Shown piece by piece: positions 32,866-45,182 of a stretch of DNA of 64,000 bases. Each line of letters opens with the position of its first letter. Positions within the stretch are counted from its first letter, which is position 1. The stretch is from Ilyonectria destructans. Taxonomy: Eukaryota; Ascomycota; Sordariomycetes; Hypocreales; Nectriaceae. The notes below the pieces were generated by a model. The model did no database searches, was not told the DNA's origin, and worked only from the letters and a program-made list of their open reading frames with translations. Position numbers and translations under genes: made by a program. The stretch spans positions 806,001 to 870,000 of the forward strand of contig JAHEWK010000013.1 of assembly GCA_020740775.1 (NCBI GenBank). The letters run 5' to 3'.

Positions 32866-34599
32866 ATGTCCATCAACACGCCCGCCGCAGGGCAATCCGT
32901 CCCGGTCGCCAACCCAGAGGCCGTCTCGTATGGCAACGATGACCAACTGTACAACCACTCGACCGGTACGGTAGACCTGCCGAGAGGTTGGAAGTATCGA
33001 CAATACCGCATCTTCGGCTACACTCTGCCCTGGTATGCGTCGCCAAAGATCCAGCTGGGCATGGTGGCCTTTGTGTGCTTTCTGTGCCCCGGCATGTTCA
33101 ACGCCCTCGGTGGAATGGGAGGCGGAGGCAAAACAGATGCCACGCTGGCCGATAATATGGTGAGTACGACTCTGGTATGGCGAGGCTGGGATGGCCTGCT
33201 CACCTCTGCGTGTAACAGAACACAGCCCTGTACAGCACCTTTGCTGTCTTCGGCTTCTTTGGTGGCACCTTTGTGAACAGGCTCGGCGTGAAATGGACCC
33301 TGGCCTTTGGAGGAGTCGGATACTGTCTTTACGCCATCAGTCTGCTGGTATCGGTGCACCACCATGTTCCGGGCTTCAACCTATTCGCGGGCGCTTGGCT
33401 TGGTGTCTGCGCGGCCATGCTGTGGACGGCACAAGGCACCATTATGATTTCGTACCCCCACGAGGATCAAAAGGGACACTACTTTGCCTGGTTCTGGGGA
33501 ATCTTCAACATGGGAGCTGTTATCGGAAGCTTGGTAAGTTCTTCTTTGTTTATACCCGACATCAACCCTTCCGAGTGACTCCCATGTGTGACCTTGCCAT
33601 TCGGATTAATGTCTAATCATTTATACAGATCCCCCTGGGCGAAAACATCAACATCAAGGCCAATGTAACAGTGAGCGATGGTACCTACATCGGGTTCATC
33701 GTGCTCATGTTCTGTGGAGCGCTTCTTGCCCTCACGCTCTGCAATGCCAACGACATTGTCAGAAAGGACGGCTCTCGCGTCATATTGATGAAGAACCCAA
33801 CCTGGCAGAGCGAGCTATGGGGGCTGTACGAAACGCTTAAATTCGAGCCTTTTGTACTTTTCCTTTTCCCAATGTTCTTCTCGTCCAATTGGTTCTACGT
33901 CTACCAGCAGAACGCCGTAAACGGCGCTCACTTCGATACCCGAACCAAGGCTCTCAACAGTCTTCTGTACTGGATGGCACAAATCTTTGCCGCCGGTATC
34001 TGGGGATATCTCCTCGATCTGGAGCAAATCCGTCGTACGATACGCGCCAAGGTTGCACTTGGGGTTCTCTTCGTCCTTACCTTTGCTATCTGGGGTGGTG
34101 GATATGCCTTCGAGAAGACATATACCCGTGCAACTGTCGCTGAGCCGACCTTCAAGCCAACTGACTGGACCGACTCGGGCTATGTTGGTCCCATGTTCCT
34201 GTACATTTTCTATGGCTTTTATGATGCCGCCTGGCAAGCCACCGTCTACTGGTACGCTCTTCAATTCCCTATGTGTCCCCTTGCATTGCTAACCAACCAA
34301 GGTTCATGGGTGCGCTATCCAACTCCGGTCGCCGTTCTGCAAACTATGTCGGGTTTTACAAGGGTATTCAATCTGTCGGAGCCGCTGTTGTCAACAACCT
34401 TGATGCCCGCAAGCTCTCGTTCAGGGCAGAATTCATCAGTAACTGGACTTTGCTTGCCGCCTCGCTTGTTGTTGCCGCTCCAGTCATTCTCCTCAAGATT
34501 CGCGACCATATCGACACAGAGGAAGAGCTCAAGGGTACCGACGCGACTCTTGCCGACGTGCTTCCTCAAGGCCATCCAGAGAAGACTGGTAACGTTTGA
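32866..34599 (+). CDS. UNC93-like / DUF895 MFS membrane protein
   Basis: Exons 32866-33159, 33219-33533, 33629-34251 and 34302-34599 give 509 residues. A soluble N-terminal 55 residues precede about 11-12 membrane segments. Characteristic of fungal UNC93-like proteins are SPKIQLGMVAFVCFLCPGMFNALGGMGGGG, LWTAQGTIMISYPHEDQKGHYFAWFW, FFSSNWFYVYQQNAVNGAHF, FYGFYDAAWQ and FMGALSNSGRRSANYVGFYKGIQ (only short parts are quoted as motifs). All four exons join in frame and phase, with canonical GT/AG borders. Transport activity is presumed but the substrate is unknown. The tail after the last segment is short and acidic. Confidence 0.9.
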
Positions 34600-35039
34600 A
34601 TCGTATGACAAATGAACTTCTAAGCTTGAAATATTTGAGCGGCGACTCCTTATGAAACCTAATCAGGTGGAGTTGGTTTCCTTGATTTAAGTTGTATGGT
34701 CCTACATAGACTTATTTATGAATATTGGAATGATTCACAACCAACATTCTGTTTGGTGACTAGTAGGCTATGAAGGCTCTTTCTCACGCGACAATTGATT
34801 TTTTATGTTAAACGCCGACGTGTTTTATTCTCCCGTCGTAATGAGCTGCTAATAATAATAAAACCTCTTTTTAGTTGACTGCGAACTATGACAACCCTGT
34901 TCTCCAACCATGCCCTTGATATGACAGCCTTTAGGTTCGTCTCATCTCGCTAACAGAAAAACACTCAGTATCCAGCGCGCCGTCATCTCTATATCAAATG
35001 AGACATTCATGGATTGGAGTTCAAGCCTCTGGGTAACTC
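34600..35039. other. Intergenic region between convergent genes, 440 bp
   Basis: AT-rich 3'-flanking DNA of the MFS gene and the long minus-strand gene. Nothing specific seen. Confidence 0.5.
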
Positions 35040-38000
35040 TCAAAATCTATTGAAGTTCAATAACTCCTCAATATCCAAACCGCTGGAATCAGGTATTACG
35101 GAGCCGCACACGTTTGGGTTGAAGGGCGTTTCTCCGAGGCCTGGCTCGTCTAATAGCGGCCAAGTTTCAGAGCAGAAATCTGAAAAGTCGTTTAGAATTC
35201 CTTGTACCAATGGTCGAGAATATCCGTTCGAAACGTCTCCTAGTGACAGCTGAGGTGGCTGTAGAATATCGCCCGGGAGCTGATAGATCGGGACCGGAAG
35301 GGGATTCGGCATTGAGGCGTGAAATTGAGAAGTATTGGCAACGGGATTTTCTGTCGTGAGCACTGTCGTGTCTAGTGAGGAATTCGGCGTCGGTTGAGAT
35401 GGTGGTGGTCGTGTGCCGCTGTCTTCACTCTTGCTTTGACTTGGGGAGGATTGCGCGTTGCTGGATGAGGTCTGGCTTGATTTGCCGTTGGAATGCCAGG
35501 TGTCAAAGAGCTGGTTTAAACCGGTCTGGAATATAGTTATCAAGTGTTCTCTTTTCTCAGTCTCGGTGACTTCGTTCTGTAGTGCTTGATCCAGCTTCGG
35601 AGGTCCATATTGAGAGCAGTACTCCCGGAACCCACTGATTTCTGCAGATAGCTCGGAGTCATGGTATGCCGATGTAGGCCGTTGGGATCCCGGGAATAGT
35701 ATATCCCAAACTGAAAACCACTGTTCGTGCCCTGGGAGCTTCGGGTCCGGCTTTCGTGATAGCTGTCGATGCTGCTGATGAGAGATACCTTCCAACACCG
35801 CAGAAGGGCCACGAATGCACACTTTCCCTGCCACATGGGTGATGTGAATTTGATGTTCGTCCCCATCGGTAAATATTTCAAAACAACATTCGCAGTAAAA
35901 CTCGGGAGTATGTTTCCTTGTTAAATGTTGCTTGACATCTCGAATCCTCCTCAGCGTCTTGGAGAAGCAGCTGTGATGCTTGCTGGAGTTTCTTTTCCAA
36001 TATGGGCACGCGAACCGCGGTTGCCGGTTTGCGTTTTTAGATAGTTTCGCTCTTTTCAGGGGTGGCGGCAGGTCTTCATTTTCAGAATCCTCATTGTTGT
36101 TTTGTCTGCCCTGCCTCTTGCGATTTTGATTTGGCGGAGGGTTTGTGGAAACGCCAACAGAGGTGGTCCTGGAAATTCCTGAACCTGTTCTTGACGAGGC
36201 ATCGGCCTGAGAAGGTTGTGTTCGTCCCCGTGTTGTTTCCCGAAACCCTGATATGAGGCTCTGAAGTACAGAAGTCAATGTTGAAAAATGTTGACCATTT
36301 TTGTCCAAAGGTTCGATGTCTTCCGAAGTTCCCGACTCTGAAAACAGATCTGATTCAAAAGAGGCGTCCGCGGAATCCGTATTAGTTCTTGATTGGGGAC
36401 TATCAGCACACAAAGAGGTCTTATCCAAGCGGTCGGATCTTTGTTGGTGTTCCAGGCTTCCGTTACCGGAACTCACAGGGAGGTCAATGTTGTTGATCGA
36501 CGGCCGCCAATCATGTCCGTCCGTGATGCATTCGGGGTTCTCACACCAGTCGACGATATGGCGGCGCATACACAGGGCCCCAGTGTCCACCACTGCTGGC
36601 CCACGGCTCGAAAAGTGTATGATGCAGCAGGGACAGGACGGACTAGAGGAGTGACATAAATGCCAAAGGATAATGTTGTCGGTCTGCTTGAATACATCTA
36701 ACCTCTTTCCAGATCCATTCAAGAAGACCCCTTGCTCAGTTATTGTGATAATTGAGAGCAAGAATGTAATGTCGATTTCGAGCCCGAAATATGTTTTTGG
36801 GCGACGAATTGTAGGGAATCCCAGGACGGTAGAAGGGTTTCCAACCATTCGCTGGAGGCAGTGTGCATTTGTTGAATTCACTTCAACGATACTCTCCTCA
36901 ATGTCGATATCAAAGGTGATGAATTCAGCCAATGAAGAAACGGCGCTCGGGTAATGACAGGGCTCAGCTTCGATTATCGAAGGCGTGCGGTGGCTGAGAC
37001 AGCCTTGACGCGTGAGGGGCAACGCAGCAGCGAGCCATGCCAGCTGTTCACCACATTCAGCAATGGAGTGAGTTGGTCCTCCAACTGCGATAATCAATTC
37101 ATGACCTTGAATTTGCCCTCCGATTTGGGTGTTGTTCGGTAGAGTAGCTGAATAAAATTAGCCATGCGCATGGTTAAGCCTCAATGATCGTGCCTTACCC
37201 AGATATTCATCTCCACGACTACCATCGGTAACCTGCTGAAGAAGCAGGAGAAGGTTGATGCTGCTTGATGGCCATGTGTTGTACAAATAGGTCCTGATAG
37301 TGGTCGCCTGAGATACATCTGAAGACCCCGTTACCGTTATTGCATCCGAGAAGGCCTGACTCATCGCAAGACCATGTCTCGCTCCCTCTTGTTCCAGTCG
37401 CAACTCCCACGGACGCCATTGAAGCCTAAAAACCACCCCTGACAATGTAGGAAGTCGTCGTTTGCTCATTGAACCGGTGGGAAGAGCATCGAGAATCCTG
37501 TTGCGGATTCTTTCAACTAAGGCACGAGCCTTGGTTCCACCTCGATCTATCCACTGTTCGTTAGAGATGGTAGCTATCAGTCGGCTGTACGCGGCACTGC
37601 CAAAAACTGCCCGCTTATATGCAGATATTTCAGCTTGAGGAATCTCTTCATCATCCATATCTTTTACGCCCTTGAAAAGTGCCCCTTTATCCATGATCGT
37701 GTCGTCTTTCTTGGCTTGATCATACCAAAAGCTCATCTTATCGGACAGAGACACGCCTTGGGTGTAGGGCTTGAGAGACTCAAGAAAATCATCTTCGCGG
37801 CCTAGTACCATGGATTCGAGATGATGGACAAGCCACCTAACGGTCAAATTAGAACCTCCCGATTTTCTTAGCATGCAAAAAGAAATACTGACTGACGACG
37901 CTTGTAGAGGAAGTACATGATGGATTGATTCAACGGGGCCCCAAAATCGTTGCCAAGTTCGATGGCAAATGCTTTGATGAGCTCGGGGAGCCGTTGCAGC

Positions 38001-38143
38001 ACGGAGGGCCAAGTCTCGGCGTCGATGCAATCTTTGAGTTTCCCATGAAGATCGTTACAGAATTCCGATACATATTCTTGAGCAATATGCGGCGCAACAG
38101 TGGTTGCTGCTGAATATATTGTCTTGTCATCTTCTCCGCCAAG
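35040..38143 (-). CDS. C-terminal section of a long C2H2-containing fungal protein (no start of its own)
   Basis: Exons (minus): up to 37893, then 37836-37199 and 37147-35040. The coding frame is continuous with the preceding gene section through a TGA at 38146-38144. The first in-frame Met after that TGA is about 75 codons downstream, inside conserved sequence, so this section has no natural start. It has the family core seen in many uncharacterised ascomycete proteins: TIYSAATTVAPHIAQEYV, LPELIKAFAIELG, SLSDKMSFWYDQ, SAAYSRLIATI, VTGSSDVSQATTIRTYL, SIAECGEQLAWLAAAL, VLGFPTIRRP..GLEI. A Ser/Pro-rich linker with basic patches and a C2H2-like pair (CPYWKRNSSKHHSC; YCECCFEIF..H..H) follow, then WDILFPGSQRPTSAY. 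Function unknown; possibly NLR-associated or transcriptional. Confidence 0.7.
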
Positions 38144-39108
38144 TCAATCCGTGAGGGTTCCGTCTTGAATGTTTTGACACGCAAGCGGCGCAGGAAATGG
38201 CGTGAGATTCATCGAGTCATTTTTGTGAGGCACAGATCCATACGCTGAATCTGTGGGCGGTTTCTCATGATGTAATGCCACAAATTCTCCGGATGATTCA
38301 CACGCCTGAAGCGGCTCTGCGGGTAGTTCATACCGGAACAACAGCTCAGCGGGCTCAGGGGATTGTTCCGAAACGTGGCCGTTGAGAGGTGCCTGCATCT
38401 CACTTGCTTTGATATCCATCAGTGTAAAGTACGGCGAGTTTGGCCTCACCACATCAGGAAAAAGGATATCCCAGATATAGAACCACCCTTCTGTTATCGA
38501 TACCGGACGACCTGGGCTATCTCGGAGCTGCATAATTTGATGCTCGCTGATACCGGAGACTTCGATGTCATGCCGATCGCACCCTCCTTGTCTAATGTGA
38601 TCGTCAAGGGAGCGCGACGATTCGCGGTCATTGTGACGGCCAAAGACATGTTTGCATCTTGGGCAATGTAAAGGCTCTCTATGCATCGGTGATCGTAGCA
38701 CATGCTGCCGCACATCCGCAGTAGAGCGAAACTTTACGAACGAGCATTGGCTATATACATTAGGTTCCAGCTTGTAAAACGGGCATGCAAGGAAGGAAGG
38801 TCGATTCTGCGCAGCTTCTGAATTCGAGCCTTCACCCCTTGTAGCTACTGCGAAACCTGTCTTGGGCATGCCGGACAAAAAGACTGGGCTCTTTGTTTGG
38901 AGAGGTTGGTGACGAGTAAGTAACATGGTTGATGACAGCGAGCCTAATTTGGCAAATCGATTGTCACTCACGCCTGAGCATCCTTTGGCACCGCGAAAGA
39001 ATTGCCCTCCAAGCCGTCGGAAGCCGCTGGATCTTGGCGAGCTATAGGAGAGTTCATCTCACTAGACTGGTTGGTCATCTTAGTTTTCGTGGTATCCTGT
39101 GAAGACAT
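38144..39108 (-). CDS. N-terminal section of the same C2H2-containing gene, ends at in-frame TGA
   Basis: Likely exons 39108-38972 and 38888-38144 (minus); the first intron (GTGAGT donor, AG at 38889) is less certain. The 293-residue product has C2H2-like modules: CPFYKLEPNVYSQC and the pair LHCPRCKHVF with DDHIRQGGCDRH. They are followed by RDSPGRPVSITEGWFYIWDILFPDVVRPNSPYF-type sequence (short motifs only) and a DSAYGSVP box that in this protein family leads into the part encoded downstream. The same WDILFP-RP-S-Y module recurs at the far C-terminus of the downstream section. Together the two sections would make about 1290 codons with a single internal TGA, followed by C (TGA CTT). Confidence 0.6.
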
Positions 39109-40116
39109 TGGGGAAGCGTTAGAGAGGTCAAGGAATGCGTGGTGTTGGGTTGGTGATATTGGGCGCTCAGGCGACCGAGCGGGGAATAGTTTTTGGGTAA
39201 TTGGGTGTTGCGTTGAAGAGCACAAATGTGCTGTCGCACAGTTGGCGGTAGTGGGTCGAGTGCCATCCAATCACAGCGAACAGCACAGAATTCGGTGATT
39301 ACCATGTTGTGGTTTGTGATGATGTTGCCTTTGCAGGCCTGTACCGGTAATGAAATGCGGTCAATGTGGATGGCGGTCATTGAGGGATGTGTTCAGAGTG
39401 ACATATATAGTGGAGGGTTAAAATAGGATGTCCCCGAAATCGCTCTCTTTAAGATTCCAGGTTAGACATAATCACAACATAACCACCTTTGGACTTCCAC
39501 AATTTGTTAAAAAACACAAACATTCAAATCCATCATGCGCTCCAGCGCTGCGACTCAGAGCAACGGCGACCCGCAATAAGAACTTGCCAGATAATCTTCT
39601 ATACCTGTAAATACTAACAGACAGGTGCAGCGCCGGAGACCCCGAGACTGCCATGCTTATCAGGTTTCTTGTGAGTCCTGCGGGTGTCACCGAAAAACTT
39701 GCCTTTTCGCCGCCGACCAATAACACTTTGGACTCCATCGAAGATGGGAAAAAGAGGCAAGCAAAGGAATTCATAGATCAGTGGCAAAGATCCTGGGAAC
39801 TGAAAAGTTCAAAGACTTGAAATGGTATTTATCCGACGTGGTATAAACTGAAAGACCCCCATTCCCTCGCCATAGCTACCTAGTCATATAATCACAATGC
39901 CCATGCTTGACCTTTTGACAAGTAATAATGAATGACCAATCTAGAACACGACATCCATCATAACAAACAGTACAGCCCTGGTGTGCTAGTCTAGCATGAG
40001 CCTGATATTTGCCTCTGTATATTGTGAAGTTGGACTAAGCGTTACGCAACAATTAGCGATGGAATGGCAACGATATGAAACGTGCTTTTTGAATGAATGA
40101 ATAAATAAACTAAATA

Positions 40117-40371
40117 TTAGTCAACAAGACCACGTATCCCACCATAACCACCCACTATCGTGTCAATCTCTAAGTCGTCACATGTGAGATCAACGTGAGC
40201 GTTCGAGATTTGACGAGTTGTGATATTCGCACCGTATAGACGCATGGTCTTGGGGTAAATGTTCCTATGAAATGTGGAAAGGTTGAACTGAAGGCAATAG
40301 CAACCATATAAACCCATATGGGGAAGGAACTCGTAATCAAACAAGTATAGATCCCTCGCCTCTTTAAATTT
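40117..40371 (-). pseudogene. Orphan 3' exon or gene remnant, unrecognised
   Basis: After a good acceptor (TTCTTTTAG, 40372-40374) the minus strand reads 84 codons to TAA with protein-like content: KFKEARDLYLFDYEFLPHMG, then a Tyr/Cys-rich part and a Gly-rich end (VGGYGGIRGLVD). No matching upstream exon with a start codon was identified, so it may be the last exon of an unlocated gene or a relic. I do not recognise the family. Confidence 0.25.
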
Positions 40372-42256
40372 CTAAAAGAATGGTATCATCCACGTTTGAA
40401 TGCCTTTGTTAGTTTCCCAGGGACCCCGATGGCTTGACAGCCATGGCCATGGCGGAAGGTTCCGGAGACACCTGAGAAGGAAACGGGACAGCATGAAGCA
40501 ATAGGCTAAAGAACCCCAATGTCGCGATTAACTCCGGCTGTACCAGACTGGTCTATCCGAAATACTTCAGTCTATTCTTACATGTTACGATCTAGTCCTG
40601 CGTTCCATTGAATGCCTTTTCTAAGGCACCTCAACCCACACTGATGGGGTCTTGCTTTCGAACCTCCTCCGCGTACGACTGCTATTTGGCACTTTTACCT
40701 AAAACATCTGCTGACTTGTCTCACGCGTAGCGGTGAGAATGTAGAGCTGGATATCTGATGCCTATTTTGCATTGATTCTTCCGCCCTACACTGTCCTAAG
40801 GGTGACTCAGGAAGATCCTGCTCAGCCGATATTGACCATGAGTCGTCGAGCTATTAATGCCTAAGACCCATTAAGGACGTAGTGATTGCAGCTTTCTAGG
40901 AAGAAGCCCATTTCAGTGGCCAACGAGCAACAGCTCACTCGGCACTGGAGGATATCTGTCCTTTTTAAATACATCAGGTGTCAATTGGAAGGTTTCGATG
41001 GAAAGATGGATATGGGGCTCGAGGCACGAGGCAGAGGCAGCAATATTGGACACGACGCTATGTGACTACCCAATTGCCGCTTGAACTCGGTGGATGGCTT
41101 TCTGGATTATGTGTACTACTCAGAACTTGGTACTGGAGATGCGGATCATCGCATGGAGACCTGTATTAATCGTCTCCGGGGGTGTCTCTAGCGCTAACAG
41201 CTCGTGCAGTGAGAGCACAGCTTGAAATCATACTATCCTGGGAGACTGGGAGCGGAGACATTTACAACAAAGTCAGTGTCTCACTGAGCAAAAGGGATGG
41301 ACTTGGTTGTTGAACAATACAGGACATTCCTGACGATATAGTGCCTACCTGCTCACCATTGCCTAATCATCTGTTGTGACCCGCACCAGACTTCTATCGC
41401 ACATCCCATGTTTGACTTGAACTCGGGATCTTTACGTCAATGCCTCAATTAATCCCAACTCTCTTCAGTCAACACTTTCTCCATTCCGCCAACGAATTAT
41501 TCATTACTTCATCGGCCATCAAGATACAGAGTAAGTAGTTCAAGTCAGTAACTGGCTTTATAGTCCATGAGTATGGGCGAGTTGTCCTTCGCCGGATGAA
41601 GCCGACGGCAGCCTCCGAATGAGTCAAGTAGGTGTTCTACCGAACTGGCTAAGAGCCTCGGCGCGGAAAGAAATATCGCGAACTATCAAACCACCGAGGC
41701 TTTGGACGTGATACTAGCTGCATGGACTCGGTTTCCGACCTTGACGGATACGAAGGAACAAAGACCTATTTCTTCTGAGACGATCTACGCACTCGTGGGT
41801 GACTTCTTCGATATTCCGCCCGAGCCTACTCGTCTCCCGGTTGCCAGTTCGAAGATTAAAAATCTTTATTACAATGGAACTAATGACACGCAGGGAAACC
41901 GCGAAAAGCGGCCCAGTTGAAACTTTCTCAGGAGATGAAAGGGCGAGTCGGGCAACATCTGATCACGTAGCGAACATTGTTTTTCTCCTACACATGCAAG
42001 TACAAATCCCACCAAATCCCTTTTGTTAATAGCTCTGGTCTTTAATTTCGGCGCTAGATTGAAAATTTGGAGGAGAACCCATCTATCGTCTATCTTTAAG
42101 CGCCACGACGGGCGGTCCGGAGGTTCCGCGTCTCACCGTTCATGATCTGCAACGAACAATCCGATAATTGTCGGTCCGACAAATGTTTTTGTGAGCCCCA
42201 TGACCCCAGGAATGGCTCCATCTTATCGGCCCGTGCCAGAAAAGAAACCTTGATTT

Positions 42257-42262
42257 CCCCGC
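42257..42262 (-). promoter_or_regulatory. Possible CreA-type site upstream of invertase
   Basis: CCCCGC (GCGGGG on the minus strand) matches the SYGGRG consensus of the carbon catabolite repressor, 280 bp before the ATG. A single short match; regulation is inference. Confidence 0.25.
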
Positions 42263-42460
42263 TTGCCCCGACTTTAACCCACCTTTCTTCCATAGTGAGC
42301 ATGGCCAAGACGTCATCTCTCCAGGTTTAAGTGACCATACGTGGAGATGACGCAGTCTTGTTGGCTCCGAGAGAGAAAATTTGATGCTCTCGGAACTGAT
42401 GCGATTGGGGAAGATGATGCTTGCAAGAGCTAGCTTCATTAGCCATGCCTTGGGCACGCA

Positions 42461-42466
42461 TATATA
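42461..42466 (+). promoter_or_regulatory. TATA-like box of the GH32 gene
   Basis: TATATA, 77 bp before the ATG at 42538. Confidence 0.4.
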
Positions 42467-42537
42467 CCGCATTGATAGCCCGGGCTGGAGCTAGAATTGA
42501 AAACAACCTGTAGTTGCTTCTGTCTCCCCCTGCCATC

Positions 42538-44267
42538 ATGAAGAGCTCCATCCTATCAATCATCATTAACCTCGCCCATCTACATGGGCTGTCTTATGCC
42601 CGGGATTCATCCTCCAGCCCTTCAGCTACAAGCAGCGGCGTCAATGTTCCGACCGGTTCACCTATTATTGGTGATTACGATGGCGCCTACCGTCCCCAAG
42701 TTCACTTCTCCCCTCCCCAACATTTCATGAACGACCCCAATGGCATGTTCCGTGACAGCAACGGCACTTGGCATCTCTACTACCAATACAACCCAACAGG
42801 TATTGTCGCAGGAAACCAGCACTGGGGACATGCAACCTCGGAGGACTTGTATCACTGGACAAATCAGCCCATTGCTCTGTTTCCGCCAGAAGACGACGTC
42901 TTCGTCTTCTCCGGGAGTGCGGTTGTTGATGTGAACAACACGTCGGGGTTCTTCCCAGACCAGGACAATGGTGTTGTTGCAATCTATGTAAGTCACGGAT
43001 CTGCTGAGTCAATGTCGATAGAGATGGAGGTGGCTGACGTGAGAAGACTCTGTCGTCCCCTGTGAAGCAGACTCAAGCCATCGCCTACTCGCGCGATGGA
43101 GGATACACCTTTACACCTTACAGCAAAAACCCCGTGATCGACAGCACCTCGCCGCAGTTCCGTGACCCGAAAGTCATCCGCTACGAAGACTCATGGGTGA
43201 TGGTCGTCGCCTACCCTCATGACTTTGCCGTAGGCATCTTCACATCGCCGGATCTCAAGGAATGGACTGCCACGAGCAACTTCTCACACCATGGACTTCT
43301 CGGTCTGCAGTACGAGTGCCCCAACATGATCCGCATCCCGCACATTGACGAGGATGGCGAGAAGCAGGACGACATGTGGCTCATGGCTATCAGTATCAAC
43401 CCTGGGGCGCCGCTCGGAGGCTCCATCACCGAATATCAACCAGGCACCTTCAACGGCACCCACTTCGAGGCCGTCGATGCGGCTGCTCGCATTTCTGACT
43501 TTGGCAAAGACAACTACGCGGGTCAGTGGTTCTACGGCCTTGATGAAGATGAATACCCTGTTTCCATTGCTTGGGCGTCCAACTGGCAGTACACTGGCGT
43601 GGTTCCCACTGGCAACGAAGGCTGGCGAAGCGCCATGAGTCTTCCCCGCGAGAACTACCTAACCAAATCGAAACGTGTTGGTTGGAAACTAGTCTCGCGA
43701 CCCTATGACCTTAGCCCCGTAATGGGATCCGAGCTTGCTTCCAACGACAGCTTCAGTAACGGCACGCTTACCGTCGATTACTCGGATCTCGAATCCCAAG
43801 CGCTGTACTGGGAGGCCAATGTGACTGGAATCCCAGAAAGTGGCGTTCCGTCGACGGCAACTATGAACTTTACTTTCCTAAGCCCCGCGACGGGCGAGTA
43901 TATCAACGGCGGATACTACCTTGGCGGCGACAATCCCTTCTTTATCAACCGCGGTGGCGCGCGGGGCTTCGATAACGTCTTCTTCACGGACAAGATGTCG
44001 ACCAGCAGCCTGCCGACGAACCGTGGCTCGTGGGGTTTCAGCGGTGTAGTTGATCGATCTATTCTTGAGGTTTTTCTTAACGGGGGCGTGGACAGCGTGA
44101 CGAACACTTTCTTCACGACGCAGCCGTTAACGCTCATGGTGATCAGCACAGCTGACATACCGGAGGGCGTTAAGATCAGCGTGAAGGTCCATGCTCTAAA
44201 GAGTGCGTGGAGTGATATGAAGAATGAGGACGATGGGCTTGTGTATGGTAATCAGACTGTCAGTTAA
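42538..44267 (+). CDS. Secreted glycoside hydrolase family 32 (invertase/inulinase)
   Basis: Exons 42538-42987 and 43071-44267 give 548 residues. The intron is 83 bp, GTAAGT...GAAGCAG. The start at 42538 gives a signal peptide ([20 protein letters not shown]). GH32 signatures are intact: HFMNDPNGM with nucleophile D66, FRDPK with the transition-state Asp D182, and YECPNM with the acid/base E232. The C-terminal beta-sandwich includes [19 protein letters not shown]. Many N-glycosylation sites fit an extracellular enzyme that hydrolyses beta-fructosidic bonds of sucrose, inulin or levan. Exo- or endo-action cannot be told by eye, although the overall architecture suits exo-inulinase/invertase. 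Confidence 0.94.
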
Positions 44268-44675
44268 GGCAAGGCAAAGTAATTGCTGGATAACATAACA
44301 AATTGAGTCCCAGTGTATGTAAAATTGATAAATGCATTTTTAATTATACCGAATAAATTCTAAGTATTGAAGATACTTGAGAGGCAAATTTAAGGATGTG
44401 CAATTGAATTCACATTAAACTAAGGTGTAAAAATAAAATACTACTAAAGCGATATGCTGGGCTCATATGTATCACTAGCATTATTGATAATGCGCGTGGT
44501 ATCACAGTCCTTAGATCTTGCTATAGCCAAATAGATTGAGATGACATTTAGTTTGCTTTTATGTAATGTCAAGAGCAATGACTATCTACCCGCAATATGT
44601 CAGCCGAGCTTAAACTCACGTGGAGAACTCCATGCAATGACTTATGCTAACTTGTTCGAATCTCCCATATAATTT
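44268..44675. other. AT-rich 3' region between convergent genes, 408 bp
   Basis: AT-rich flank between the invertase stop and the small secreted peptide gene. No feature recognised. Confidence 0.5.
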
Positions 44676-45182
44676 TTAATCCTTTGCACACTAAAATAAG
44701 GGAACTGTTAGCATGATCCAGCGCGAAGGGCTAGGGAGAGATACTCACGGATTTGTCAATGACGTTGGCTGCGGCCTAAAAGTAACAATCAGCATAAACC
44801 AATTGCTAGTAACCTTCTCAGCATAGGCAACTTACGTAGCAATAACAATAATTGCTGCTCTTGTCCTAGATTCGACAATCACTTAGTTCTACTCTCTACA
44901 ATTTGTAACAGAGCAAAACATACCTGAGGGTTACTACAACATCTTGGATACGATGTTGACGAGCATATGGATCTGCACACGGCGTTGTTTTTGCACTAAT
45001 TTCTAATATCAGAATGAAAGGCAAAATGACAAGTCGGCCGAGGGCTGAGTAGGCGAATTGTGGCGGTGCTTGCTGGCATTTGTACGGCGCAGACTTACCT
45101 TCACTTTCTGAAGCCCTGATCCGAGGTCCGCCGCCATTCCCAGGCCACAGACACCAAGGACAAAAGCGATCGAAACCTTCAT
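44676..45182 (-). CDS. Small secreted 8-cysteine peptide, CS-alpha-beta (defensin-like) spacing, five exons
   Basis: Exons (minus): 45182-45099, 44995-44924, 44865-44836, 44775-44749, 44690-44676; 84+72+30+27+15 nt, all introns phase 0 with GTAAGT/GTATGT/GTGAGT donors and (T)TAG/CTAG acceptors of 58-103 bp. The product is 75 residues: a signal peptide (KVSIAFVLGVCGLGMAA), a short linker and a mature region with eight cysteines at 29, 35, 39, 47, 48, 59, 61 and 72. The C-x3-C (35-39) and C-x-C (59-61) pairs with an intervening Cys are the hallmark of the cysteine-stabilised alpha-beta fold of defensins and related peptides. A CC pair and a last Cys are extra. It could be an antimicrobial peptide or an effector. 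Function is inferred from the spacing only. Confidence 0.62.

Larger units (their letters stand above)
39109..42537. other. Gene-poor stretch, 3.4 kb
   Basis: Contents seen: a possible orphan exon at 40117-40371 (minus) and an unrecognised open stretch around 41590-41920 (plus, no start, own note under rejected). The invertase promoter follows, with a TATA-like box. No transposon ends, tRNA or tandem array were recognised. Confidence 0.4.

Noticed and set aside
41590..41920. Open stretch reading ALDVILAAWTRFPTL...
   Set aside because: Somewhat protein-like but no start codon, no recognised family and no clear splice sites.
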